Source: Craspedostauros australis (Eukaryota; Bacillariophyta; Bacillariophyceae; Mastogloiales; Achnanthaceae). From it: DNA of 64,000 nt. Positions 30,962 to 40,693 of the stretch are shown here, piece by piece. Where the stretch lies: positions 1,091,001 to 1,155,000 of the forward strand of contig JAMXDE010000009.1 in assembly GCA_026770025.1 (NCBI GenBank), in the 5' to 3' direction. A program made the position numbers and the translations under genes. Numbering within the stretch: the first letter of the stretch is position 1; each line of letters opens with the position of its first letter. The notes under the pieces are model-generated. The model was not told the DNA's origin and ran no database searches. It saw only the letters and a list, made by a program, of their open reading frames with translations.

Positions 30962-33445
30962 ATGGGAAATCACGCCTCGCTCGACATTCAGTTCGATGCG
31001 CCTGAAGACCAAGCAAGCGTCAACGGAGGCGTCAACGGAGGCGATGCTGCGTCCGCCGATGCAAACACGCACGTAGCAGGCAATCGGTTGAGGGGGAATG
31101 TGGTCCTGGGGGTGATGCGCCGCAAGGGCATCGCGCCGTCGAGCATCACCGTGGCATTCAACGGCAAGGAGCACACCATCGTGGGAACCCCTCGCAACAC
31201 ATTCCGCGATGAGCACATCTTTGTGCAGGGCACCTGCAAGCTGTCAACAGAACACCTCATCACTCATGATCGCAAGTTCCGCAGCGTTATCCCCCGTGGC
31301 GTGCATCGCATTCCCTTCTGCTTCGAGCTGCCCAGTTCTGTGCCAACCACCATCAAGTTCCCTGCCAAGTCGCGCGGCGTCAATGCTCGCATCGAATACG
31401 GTGTCAACGCGACGTACGGAGATGACAATGCCACCATGCTACAGCACAACAAGGCCTTGTTTGCCACCAAAACGGTCGACATCCAGGCGCTGCCTGTCGC
31501 TCTGCAGGAGCGTTACCAGGCACAGCACCCGCAGGTCATCCACCCAACCACCCTCGAGTTGAAATCCTTCGGGATGATCCACCACGGTCGCATCACCTAT
31601 GCGATCAACGTTGCCAAGCCGGTGGTGGCGATTGGGGACGCCCTCATGCTCGATCTCGCAATCTGGAAGGTTGCCAAGGTGCAGCTGGAGCGTGTCGAAG
31701 TCAAGATCAGCCAGTACGTTACGTACAAGGTCACCAACGACTTCACCAAGGGCTTGGGCGAAGCAAAGGAGCACGAGCGTCAGAAGAAGAACACCATTCT
31801 GCACTGGAAGGCCATCGACCCCTACCTTCTAGGCGACCTCGCTGTGCGTGACGAATCTATCCTCACGAACCCCACCGATGTCAACGAAACCAAGATGCAG
31901 ATCGAGCAGCAGATGCTGCACGATCTGGCCAGCCATCAGAACAAGCTCCAGATCCCCATCCCGACCGACTCTGTCCACCTGTTGGATTCCTACGAAGGTC
32001 TGCTCATGAGCATCTCCCATTCCCTAAAGGTAACCATCCATACCAAGAACGCCATGCTCAAAAATCCATCCTGCCGCATTCCAATCGAGATTGGCAAGCC
32101 ATTGAGCTCGGATCAGCTGGAATCAACACCGCCGGCGGCATCGGCTCCAGAGCTGGCACCGGAAGCAGAAGTGGAAACCACACCCAATCCACCGCCATCG
32201 GCGCCGATCGCGACGGCATTGTCTGCGGAGGACACGAACGAGGCTTTGCAGGAAGCTGCTGCTGTGGCGGCCGCAGAGCAGGCGCCGAGCCGCATACCGT
32301 CCTTCCTGCGGGGCAGCAGCAGCACTCCATCCGCTCCTGTTGACACCGTTCCGATGGCTGCGGCAGTTGTCATTGATGAGAACAATGATATCGTGTCTCC
32401 GGAAGCACCGACGGCTCCGGAAGATGAATCGACAGTTGTTCTGGATGCCAACGCTGTCCAGGTTGAGGGCCCTGCGGATGGGCTGCTTGGGAACGTCAAT
32501 GTCCGCATGAATGACAGAAGCGCGCCTCAACCAGCAACTGATGACAATGATGACGAAGATGATAATCGCATGTTCTTTGGCGCGCGATACGTCATCCCCA
32601 ATGTACGGGCGACGCCAGGTTCGCCTGCCTTGTCCGATGACAACATCTCCGTCTTGACGCATGATATTCCAGAAACTCCACAGCGGAGGCCCATCACAGG
32701 CTCTGCTCGTTCTTCCTCCTCGTCGTCATCATCATCATCACCGTCGTCATCATCATCCTCTGCTTCGTCTCGGTCGCTGAACGCTCCTCCGGTTGTGCAA
32801 AGGATGGGTTCAATGTCTTCGTCCTTCAGCTCCATCCCGCCACCGGCCATGTACACCTCTCCGCAGCGAAGAGGGGCGAACGAGGAGGAGCATGAGCAAC
32901 AACCCGAAGACCCGCAGCAATCCGAGCAGCCTGAGCTGGAGTCCACCGAGCACACGCAGGAGGACACTCACAGGGACAACCAAGAAAGCAATACACCAAC
33001 GTTATCATCGCTTCTCGGACAGTTAGCTGCAGCGTCAGCTGCCTCGCCGGACCAATCCACGCTGCTGCAGGTTTTCCGAGGTAAGATGGAGGACCCCGGG
33101 TGGCCAAAGTTTGTGGCGAGCCTCTCGATTTCGGATTTTCAAACCATCTTGAACGCTTTCCCCATGGGCGATCGCATCGGTGCTGCCGAAGTGGTGGCGC
33201 AGCAGTTCATTCGCATGCACGAGAAGGCAACCGATGGCGACGCCAGTGGCTTGTCTCCATTCACATGCCTCCATTGCGCCGCCGCGATGCAATGCATGTC
33301 GGAGTATTGCAGAACGGACATGTTGCAGACCTTGCTGCCCTACTGCTCCGATATCAAGCAGAATCACATCATCATCCGGGAAGGCCTGTCCGATTGGGAA
33401 CGCACAATCACCAACGGCATGTTTGAGGAAGTGTTGGCACAGTAG
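30962..33445 (+). CDS. Arrestin-domain protein with C-terminal DUF4476-like region, N-myristoylation signal
   Basis: Single ORF of 827 residues. MGNHASLDI fits an N-myristoylation signal (Gly2, Ser6), suggesting membrane attachment. Residues 5-370 follow the arrestin sandwich: LRGNVVLGVMRRKGI, FNGKE, GVHRIPFCFELPSSVPTTIKFPAKSRGVNARIEYGV split over several strands, then a C-lobe with FGMIHHGRITYAINV, KVQLERVEVKISQYVTYK, and SYEGLLMSISHSLKVTIHTK. Alpha-arrestins link membrane cargo to ubiquitin ligases and trafficking; no PPxY motif was seen. Residues 375-690 are Ala/Pro/Ser-rich and disordered, with a Ser run near 585. The last 130 residues (LQVFRGKMEDPGWPKF, then SISDFQTILNAFPMGD and later CSDIKQNHIIIREGLS) have the repeated helix pattern of DUF4476. 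That fold assignment is tentative; the arrestin part is firm. Confidence 0.85.
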   Translation: MGNHASLDIQFDAPEDQASVNGGVNGGDAASADANTHVAGNRLRGNVVLGVMRRKGIAPSSITVAFNGKEHTIVGTPRNTFRDEHIFVQGTCKLSTEHLITHDRKFRSVIPRGVHRIPFCFELPSSVPTTIKFPAKSRGVNARIEYGVNATYGDDNATMLQHNKALFATKTVDIQALPVALQERYQAQHPQVIHPTTLELKSFGMIHHGRITYAINVAKPVVAIGDALMLDLAIWKVAKVQLERVEVKISQYVTYKVTNDFTKGLGEAKEHERQKKNTILHWKAIDPYLLGDLAVRDESILTNPTDVNETKMQIEQQMLHDLASHQNKLQIPIPTDSVHLLDSYEGLLMSISHSLKVTIHTKNAMLKNPSCRIPIEIGKPLSSDQLESTPPAASAPELAPEAEVETTPNPPPSAPIATALSAEDTNEALQEAAAVAAAEQAPSRIPSFLRGSSSTPSAPVDTVPMAAAVVIDENNDIVSPEAPTAPEDESTVVLDANAVQVEGPADGLLGNVNVRMNDRSAPQPATDDNDDEDDNRMFFGARYVIPNVRATPGSPALSDDNISVLTHDIPETPQRRPITGSARSSSSSSSSSSPSSSSSSASSRSLNAPPVVQRMGSMSSSFSSIPPPAMYTSPQRRGANEEEHEQQPEDPQQSEQPELESTEHTQEDTHRDNQESNTPTLSSLLGQLAAASAASPDQSTLLQVFRGKMEDPGWPKFVASLSISDFQTILNAFPMGDRIGAAEVVAQQFIRMHEKATDGDASGLSPFTCLHCAAAMQCMSEYCRTDMLQTLLPYCSDIKQNHIIIREGLSDWERTITNGMFEEVLAQ

Positions 33446-34860
33446 GTGTTGGTTGGAAGACAACTTGTTTGTGTGCGATGCACGGAGGAGCATGTTAATC
33501 GTCTCCCAAGAGCGCAGTAACCACACGAATACAGCACAATAGGCACTTTTCTTTTCCTCTCTGTCTGACTTGCTACCCGGAGGTACAACACATCCCTCAA
33601 CAGCCACGCATCATGCCTTGGCAGATTCGGTAGATGGCAACTAGTAAGACTCTAGTTTCACGGAATATGCGTGAATGAGTGAAATCGATGGGAGATGTGA
33701 ATGGCCTTGCTTGTTTGATCCAGTCTCATCGTAGCCGCGCACTGTTCTGCTCCAATGTGAACTCGGTCATAGCGCTCCCGCAAACAACGCGAAGCTGTGT
33801 CGTGCAGAACTTCATCAATCATCGCGAAAGGAACATGGTCCGTCATGATCTCGTTTGGCACGATACGACTACGACTACGAGTACGACTGCAAGCACGATG
33901 ATGCGGTTGGAGTTGTCGGCTAGGTCGTGTCACGACAAGCCTACGCAATAGTTATTGCATCTCTTGTCCTTGTGTAGTCTTCACACAGTTAGAGGATGGA
34001 CATGTGGAGGTACAAATGCTGGCATTGTGTCCAGCATATGCATTCTCCATGATGCTCTCCAGTTTGGTTTTGATTGCAGATGGAAATATTGTAATAAGAC
34101 TAGAATGTATTATAGAATATGTTATAATAGAGCATGTGAGACAGATCGATAGCACAGAGGAGAGATTGCTCTCCGTAGTTGCAAACACATCCACGGTGGA
34201 GCTCGATCGCGCTGTGAGCCACGATGCACGAGGAGGGTTGGATGAATGTGGACACATCGCATCAAGACGCAACCACATGATTCCCAAAGGTGAGTGTTCG
34301 ATCGTGTCGCAGTCATCGCTCGTGAATGACCGCCTTGTGAGGTTTTGAGAACGCGTATAAAGTGTACTGGCCCGTACGTGAAGAAGGAAGAAATTGGTGT
34401 GCAAAGCAGAAAACAGCGCGACAACATGCCACCACACGCAACGATGCGAGAAAAGAGGCACAGCGGATTTGTATCCACGCTGCGAATACAGACAGAGTCC
34501 AACGAGAACGCGAAGCGAAACCAAAAGGGCGACACACAGGCAAGGCAAGGAGGTATCCGCAGCAGCAAGAGGTATCCGCAGCGGCAAGAGGTATCCGCAG
34601 CGGCAAGAGGTGAGGCCAAAGGAAACCAAACAAAGCCACACACCACACCACGAAGCAAAGCAAAGCAAAGCAGGGCGAAGAAACAGAGCCACCGACTCCA
34701 CTCTCTTGGATTCATCTTGTCCCTCCCCTGTGAATCCAGGTGCAGATCGATACTCGAAACCCAACGATCCAAACATCACAAACATCACCACAACCAACAG
34801 TACAACCAACAGCACAACCAACGGCACAAGCATCCGAATACTCACTCGTAGGGCAACATC
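33446..34860. other. Intergenic 1.4 kb with repeats; no supported gene
   Basis: A 317-codon minus ORF (34905-33952) spans it but overlaps the start of the acidic membrane-protein gene. It is Cys/Leu/Arg-rich in a way that mirrors the A/C-rich leader, and has no domain. The leader of the 34861 gene carries the repeat at 34551-34610 and an AAAGC/AAGCA patch at 34655-34680. Confidence 0.5.
34551..34610. repeat. 19-bp tandem repeat, three copies
   Basis: The unit AGGTATCCGCAGCGGCAAG starts at 34551, 34570 and 34589; the first copy has one substitution. It is presumably in the leader or promoter of the gene at 34861. Confidence 0.92.
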
Positions 34861-36516
34861 ATGGTGTCCTCCAAAGATGAGCGCGATGAAGTAGAGTATG
34901 AGCACGACGCGGAGAGCAGCAGCGAAGAAGAGGAGGACGAGTCGTCGGGAGAGGAAGAATCCGAGGAGGAGTCATCCGGAGAAGAGGAGTCGTCGGAAGA
35001 AGAGGAATCGTCCGAAGAGGAAGAATCATCTGAGGAAGAAGAATCCGACGACGATGATGATGACGACGATGACGATGATGATGATGAGGGTGACGAGGAA
35101 GAGACCTACGCTGATCAAACGTACAACACCGGCTACACGGATAACTACCAGGATCAGCCATCCGCGGCAGGCTACGACTTCAACGGCGATCAGAACAGCC
35201 AGTACGACAGCCAGTATGACAGCCAGTATGACAGCCAGTACGACGGCCAGTCCATGGGAGGATCCTACTACAGCAACGAGCCTCCACCGCACGGCGGCGT
35301 CCGTGGCAACGCCGGATCTCCCATGGATCCGGCCTTCGAGGACGAGGAGGAGGCCTTCATCGATGAGCAGGACGACGAGCAGGACGACAAGGAGTACGAG
35401 AGATCCAGAAGGCGAAAGTTCATCTTCGTCATCTGCTGTTGCTGCTGCTGCCTGGTCCTCATCCTGCTGGGAGTCGCGCTCGGTATCATGTTCTCCGGGG
35501 ACGACGATGACAAGGAGCCAGGCCCCACTCCCGTGCCTGTCGAGCCGTCACCAACGGACCAGCCAACGAGGATGCCCATCATCTTCCCGCCTGTTGACTT
35601 GGGCGACACTGGCGATCTGGACATCGGGGACGGACCCTTCACCAGACGGCCCAATCCGCCGACAGTTCCACCCAGCAAGAAGCCAACAAGGAAGCCCACT
35701 CCGGCTCCGACCATCTCTCCGACTGTGTCTATGCTGCCTACCATCAGCATCCCGCCCACCTTCATCCTCGAAGCAGAGCGTGACACCATGCTACAGAACG
35801 GGTTCCTCGCCAACGACACAGCGGGCAGCAAAGAGATCTTGCAGATGCGTCACAGCCTGTCCGATGAAACGCAGGAGATGTACACCCTCATCCAGTTCGA
35901 GCTCTCCGATCTCCCTCGCCCCGTTGATCTGCTGCGTCCTCCGGTCACCAAGAAGGCAACGCTCATCCTCGCCCACGAGAAGTCCTTGGCATCCGGAAAC
36001 ACTCCCACCATCCAAGTCGCCAAGCATCCGCCAACACGCCTCAACATCGACTACCTCTTCTACTTCATCTACCCCGTCAAGCATGCCCTCGGCAAGAGCA
36101 TCATGGGAGGCACCACAATTGTCAATGCGGATGACGACACCATCGAGATCGACATCACCTCCTTGGTCTTCGCCTACCAGCCGCCAGAGGCCCTTTACGA
36201 AGAAGAGGAAGACCCGACGAACATGGTGCTCGTGGTCCACTCAACCACGAACACTCCGGGAGTGTTCTTCTACAGCAAGGAGCACTCGACCGAACCGGCG
36301 CCACATATCAAGTTCGAATTTGATCCGCTCGCTCAACCCGGAGTCGCGAATGGCGACACTGATGTCGACACCAACGGCAACGTCTTCGACAACGGTGGTA
36401 CCGTGGCTGACACCGCAGCGCCAACCGCAACTCCGGGATCGGCACAACCGAGCGGCACCGTTGGCGGTGACACCACTGAACCATCGGAGACTCCATCGGT
36501 CGGGTTCAAGTTTTAG
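34861..36516 (+). CDS. Acidic single-pass membrane protein with DNRLRE-like ectodomain
   Basis: Single ORF of 551 residues. Residues 1-80 are nearly pure Glu/Asp/Ser (SSEEEE blocks, then about 13 Asp in a row). Residues 115-135 are QYDS repeats. Residues 140-180 are acidic, then RSRRRKF precedes a transmembrane helix (about 187-211) that opens with six consecutive Cys, a likely palmitoylation cluster. Arg before the helix suggests a cytosolic acidic N-terminus and lumenal/extracellular C-terminus. A Pro/Thr-rich stalk (PTPAPTISPTVS) leads to residues 300-490, which resemble the DNRLRE/CBM96 beta-sandwich: RDTMLQNGFLAND, TLIQFELSDLP, KATLILAHEK, IEIDITSLV, and a final VFFYSKEH-type strand. A Thr/Gly-rich tail follows. 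The layout suggests a surface or endomembrane adhesin or matrix protein in which the polyacidic tail could bind calcium or a basic partner. The function is unknown. Confidence 0.8.
   Translation: MVSSKDERDEVEYEHDAESSSEEEEDESSGEEESEEESSGEEESSEEEESSEEEESSEEEESDDDDDDDDDDDDDEGDEEETYADQTYNTGYTDNYQDQPSAAGYDFNGDQNSQYDSQYDSQYDSQYDGQSMGGSYYSNEPPPHGGVRGNAGSPMDPAFEDEEEAFIDEQDDEQDDKEYERSRRRKFIFVICCCCCCLVLILLGVALGIMFSGDDDDKEPGPTPVPVEPSPTDQPTRMPIIFPPVDLGDTGDLDIGDGPFTRRPNPPTVPPSKKPTRKPTPAPTISPTVSMLPTISIPPTFILEAERDTMLQNGFLANDTAGSKEILQMRHSLSDETQEMYTLIQFELSDLPRPVDLLRPPVTKKATLILAHEKSLASGNTPTIQVAKHPPTRLNIDYLFYFIYPVKHALGKSIMGGTTIVNADDDTIEIDITSLVFAYQPPEALYEEEEDPTNMVLVVHSTTNTPGVFFYSKEHSTEPAPHIKFEFDPLAQPGVANGDTDVDTNGNVFDNGGTVADTAAPTATPGSAQPSGTVGGDTTEPSETPSVGFKF
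35203..35247 (+). repeat. 12-bp coding repeat (QYDS)
   Basis: CAGTA(C/T)GACAGC occurs about four times in tandem in frame, giving Gln-Tyr-Asp-Ser repeats in the cytosolic part of the acidic membrane protein. Confidence 0.85.
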
Positions 36517-36930
36517 TTAACCCACGCACGCACCTTCCAGGGATGGATGCGCTACAACAAGCATGTGCAATGGCGAGCGGAAGGATATGGTAACACGCTG
36601 ATGAAACTTCGTGACATGATAGGAGCATCCACTCTACTCCATGCTATTCAGACTCCATGCGTTCTCTGACAGACTATTCCGTGATATAAGACTACTCTGC
36701 ATATTCCTCCAAGGCTCTACTCGTTCGAATCTGTCTCTACAAGGTAGGATGGAAGGCGCAGTTGCGGAGGGTTCTTTCAAAGTATTGGTACATTCGAACT
36801 GCATGTGCTCTTGTTCATACTCCTACTCGCATTGTGCTGCCCATTCTTGACAGGGGGCACCATTGGTTCGTCCATCATGTCCTCTCATGGGATGGATTTA
36901 TCGATTACATATACTATATGATTATGCATT
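36517..36930. other. Intergenic between convergent genes
   Basis: About 410 bases holding the 3' ends of the acidic membrane protein and PPR genes. Nothing else was recognised. Confidence 0.5.
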
Positions 36931-39900
36931 CTAGTATGAATAAGGTGACCCAACAGCCTGCCGTATTTCATCCATGTGCTGCTGCACGGTTTGGTCGGCC
37001 CGATGCCGCCTCCTCTTCATATCCTCTTCCAGTGTCTCCAAATGCTCCATCTTGACTTGGTTCGGCACCGCAGCATGCTGGATCGTCTTCAGGATCGCAC
37101 GATACCCGTAGTTGTCCACGGACTTCATTTCGCCGAACAAACGCATCACGCGCTGCACGAGGGCTGCGCCGTTCCTGGCCAGCTCATCATCGCCCTCAGG
37201 TAGCTTCGCCCCCAGCAACGCGCATTCGTTGGCGTACGCGTTCAGCACAATGTTTTGTGGTACCTTGTTCGATCCGCGGAACTTGCTGGACATCTCCTGC
37301 AGGATCTGGTGCGCGCGATCGCCCGATCCGACTTCACCTGATCGTGCCCAGCACGTCAGCAGCGCCGTGTAACAGTACACGTTCGTTGGGAATCGCATCT
37401 CCGATACCCACCAAGCAAGCAGGGCTTCCGCATCTTCGGCGGGGACGTCGGAGTTGGAAAAAGAAGACAGCACGCCCCTCAGGATGAATTCGTTCGGTGT
37501 CAGCATCGCGTGCCGTCCGCTCGATTTCCAATCCTCCACCAATCCCAGCATGAGCTCCTTCGCGCTGGCGGCATCGCCAATGCGGGAGTACGCATGAATC
37601 ACGTCACTGTACGCTCGAACGTTGGGCTTCAAATCCGGATCATCGCTATACCGGATGCTCTCCAACAGCTGTCGCGCTTGCTTCGGCGCATCGGGGTACA
37701 ATTTCAAATCTGCATTCGCCCAGCACGAAATAGCGACCGTGTACGAAATGGTATTGGGCTTGCACCTCAGGCCCTCCTTGGCGTGCATGTCGTGCATGGA
37801 TTGGAGGATGGATTGGACCTTCTCCACGTTGTCGGGATGCTTGGAATCGCGCCAGGCAGACATCAACGTTGTGAAGAGGATGGTGGTCGGATGCACGGAT
37901 CGATCCTGGACCATCCAATCGAACACCTCCTGTGCCTTTTCTGGCCGTTCGGCACGCGCCCATGCCTTCACGACGGCCGTGTAGCATGCCGTGCTTAGTA
38001 TTGCATGCCTCTCTGTGCCCTCAGTCAAACTTTCGGATCGGGCGATGTAGTGCTGAAGTTTGGCCTGTGCCCGTTCGGCCGGTGCCGAATCTCGGGGCGT
38101 CGAGAGGTTGGCCCAGATCGAGAGCAGCTGCGCCACGTGCTGGCTGGAGATCTGCGTGGACGATGACTTCGTCTCCACGCTCTCCATCAATCTCTCCGCC
38201 TCCACCGCTGTGTTAACCTTGAGTTTCGGATGCCGCGCCAACGCTCTGAGCACTGTGGTGAGCGTGCGGGCGGATGGCTCTGCATCGTGGTTGCCGTTCG
38301 CAAAATCCGTCAACATCTCGTCGAACAGTCCCCGCGCTCTCTCGGGCTGATTGGAACGCGCCATGGCCGCCATGACCGAGTTGTACACAATCGCGTTGGG
38401 TCTGAGATTGGGTGACCCAGTGGCTTCATATGCGCGCTGCAGCTTGCGAAATACCTCGAGTGCTCGGTCCGAGGCACGTCGGCTGCTGTTGGCATCGGGC
38501 TCCACGCGTGGATACTGGGTAGAACGATCGTTCTGTTGCACACCAGCACAGTACTTGGACCAGCAATCGATGACGATGCTGTAGCTGCCGCAGTCCGGGC
38601 CTTGATCGATCTGCCCATCCTGAAACAGGGTCTCGAAGTCCTCGAGCAGCTGCTGCGCTTCTTCTGCCGCTTTCCACATCGCATCGTGACTCGAGTAGGA
38701 TTGTTTGGCGTAAGACAGCAGAATCGCATTGAGGAACCTGGTCCTGGATGCTCCATCATGGTTGGTGCCGTCGAGGGTCTCGTCCATCTGCCGCAGCAAT
38801 GGCTGAATTCGTTCTTTCTGTCCGCGCTTTGCGAAATGATGTACCACCGGTGTGAACCAGGCTTGCGATGGACGCAGTCGATCTCCGAACTTGTCGGGAT
38901 GCTGGAATCGCAATGACTTCGCCCGTTCGATCCATGCAATGGCTCGATCCGGATCATCGACGGCGAGCCACACATGAATCACCTCCGCCACAAGGAAGGA
39001 GTCGGGATAAGCCTTAGCAGCAACAGATCTCCCACTCTCGTTGTCGCCATCTTCCGCGCTACGGATAAGCTCTTCCATGGCCTCATCCACTTGCTCTGCG
39101 CTGGTAGCGTCCAAGTAGGAGGCGTGGCGCATGGCATTGAAAATCATGGTGTAGGCTTGGACGCTGGGCGTTGTGATCAGTGCATATTTCGTTCGCACAT
39201 TCTCCAACAGCTGAACAGGCGATGGGATGCCAGGAGGCCGGTCTTGCTCCCGCTGCTTTTTGGTCTGATTCGTCCAGATCTGCCAGTGATTGATGATGCC
39301 ACCCAAGTGCTTGGTCGGAACGATGCCTCTATCCGTTGGTACATCTGATGGTGATGGTGATGCTGCTGATGCCGTGGCGGTGACTTGCTTCTCCTCTGCC
39401 ATGCGATCGAGAATCCCGAATGCCCGCTGCAAGGCAGTGTCTTTGTACCCGCCGTTGTACCAGAATGAGAGACATTCCTTCGCCGAGTTCCAATCATCTG
39501 AACTGAACTCTCCTTTTGGAATCGACATCAACTCGTCCGTCATCGTTTGCCAGCTTTTGCGATACGAGTTGTCTCTGTAATTCCTGTCGTTGTACCACGC
39601 CAAGTCTCTCGCCCTATGCTTCGATAGTTGGTTCTGGCGGCTTCCTTGATGTCGTTGATTTCGACCTTGTCGTGGATGTTGGTTGCGATGATTCTGATTT
39701 TGTCTGCGGTTTGGATGAGGGCTGTACGAGCTCGTCTCTTCATGGCGCGTGCTGCGACGAGCTGCAGTCGTAATGTTTGTGCTGGATCCATGTGAAGAGC
39801 TGGCGAAGCAACGCACCGGAGAACGCGAAATCCCTTGCCTCCTGCTGAGCCGTGCTGTCGCCATGGTGATGTGCTGCGGCAGAGCTGGGCGGAGCATGTT

Positions 39901-40143
39901 TGGGCATTCACCTGATTGATGGAACTGAGCAGCTTTCCATGTGAACATCGATGCCGATGGTGGTGTTGCTGTTGGCATTCGTTCTTGGACGAAGGTGGAC
40001 GTGGAGGCTGCTTGTGCCATTCTGGCAGAGCCCGTGCCGGCAGCGCCCCGTGCCTTGACGGCAAGCCTCGAAGCTACCGTTCTCATCGTTTGCAAAGTAG
40101 CACTCCTTCTCATCATCAGGTTCATCATCGTTGTGGACGACAT
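36931..40143 (-). CDS. Pentatricopeptide repeat (PPR) protein, organelle-targeted
   Basis: From the ATG at 40143 the protein is 1070 residues. The frame is open to another ATG at 40452, but the later start gives a plausible presequence (MSSTTMMNLMMRRSATLQTMRTVASRLAVKARG, Arg-rich, no acids). After a basic disordered region come many 35-residue helical pairs. Clear ones include NAIVYNSVMAAMARSNQPERARGLFDEM (described here in parts), CYTAVVKAWARAERPEKAQEVF, TILFTTLMSAWRD, NTISYTVAISCWAN, NVRAYSDVIHAYSRIGDAASAKEL and VYCYTALLTCWARSG. P-class PPR proteins bind organellar RNA one base per repeat and control processing, stability or translation. No editing-type E/DYW tail was seen. The C-terminus (about residues 985-1070) is non-repeat and charged. 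Mitochondrial rather than plastid targeting is favoured because there is no signal peptide. Confidence 0.9.
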   Translation of the reverse strand: MSSTTMMNLMMRRSATLQTMRTVASRLAVKARGAAGTGSARMAQAASTSTFVQERMPTATPPSASMFTWKAAQFHQSGECPNMLRPALPQHITMATARLSRRQGISRSPVRCFASSSHGSSTNITTAARRSTRHEETSSYSPHPNRRQNQNHRNQHPRQGRNQRHQGSRQNQLSKHRARDLAWYNDRNYRDNSYRKSWQTMTDELMSIPKGEFSSDDWNSAKECLSFWYNGGYKDTALQRAFGILDRMAEEKQVTATASAASPSPSDVPTDRGIVPTKHLGGIINHWQIWTNQTKKQREQDRPPGIPSPVQLLENVRTKYALITTPSVQAYTMIFNAMRHASYLDATSAEQVDEAMEELIRSAEDGDNESGRSVAAKAYPDSFLVAEVIHVWLAVDDPDRAIAWIERAKSLRFQHPDKFGDRLRPSQAWFTPVVHHFAKRGQKERIQPLLRQMDETLDGTNHDGASRTRFLNAILLSYAKQSYSSHDAMWKAAEEAQQLLEDFETLFQDGQIDQGPDCGSYSIVIDCWSKYCAGVQQNDRSTQYPRVEPDANSSRRASDRALEVFRKLQRAYEATGSPNLRPNAIVYNSVMAAMARSNQPERARGLFDEMLTDFANGNHDAEPSARTLTTVLRALARHPKLKVNTAVEAERLMESVETKSSSTQISSQHVAQLLSIWANLSTPRDSAPAERAQAKLQHYIARSESLTEGTERHAILSTACYTAVVKAWARAERPEKAQEVFDWMVQDRSVHPTTILFTTLMSAWRDSKHPDNVEKVQSILQSMHDMHAKEGLRCKPNTISYTVAISCWANADLKLYPDAPKQARQLLESIRYSDDPDLKPNVRAYSDVIHAYSRIGDAASAKELMLGLVEDWKSSGRHAMLTPNEFILRGVLSSFSNSDVPAEDAEALLAWWVSEMRFPTNVYCYTALLTCWARSGEVGSGDRAHQILQEMSSKFRGSNKVPQNIVLNAYANECALLGAKLPEGDDELARNGAALVQRVMRLFGEMKSVDNYGYRAILKTIQHAAVPNQVKMEHLETLEEDMKRRRHRADQTVQQHMDEIRQAVGSPYSY

Positions 40144-40693
40144 GTTACGGCACGAGTACTCGTGAGGACTCCATGCGCTTGGAATGAAGGTGAGCGAAGG
40201 AGACGGTGTCAGCAGCTCCGAGGGAGGCACGTGGCTTGGATGGCTGCGTGAACGGTTGTTGGCCTCTTGTTTGATTTGGTGTTGAGCTTCAAACGTGCAT
40301 GACGCCATCATGTTCATACGTGTCAAGGAAGAGGATGATGGCCGACTCAGCCGACCGTCGATAGATGTTGACCCATACGATTTCAACCAGGTCGTGAATG
40401 ACGTCATGCTGCTTCCACCAATCAAAGGGAGCCATGGCGCGTGAATCGTCATCAGCCAAAAAAGAAGGAACGAGTGCTTCGTTTCTCACGCGTTCTCACC
40501 ACACATCAACGCGTCTCGATCCGCACCGCCCAAAACCAAAAAGAAAATCTTCATGCATCGCCACAGAACAACAGCCACCGCAAACAACACGAGCACACGA
40601 GGAGACGCAAGCCTGTGGACAAGTCGCAATTCGTCTTCACATCACCACAACAATCGATCACGTCAACGCCCAGCTTCCTCCCATCCATCCACC

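Noticed and set aside
33952-34905. 317-codon minus-strand ORF
   Set aside because: It covers the leader and first codons of the 34861 gene on the other strand, mirrors its A/C-rich composition, and has no domain.
34898-36520. 540-codon plus-strand ORF in the +1 frame of the acidic membrane protein
   Set aside because: It is a shadow frame: Arg/Ser/Thr-rich from shifted GAG/GAC codons, while the called frame has a membrane helix, stalk and beta domain.
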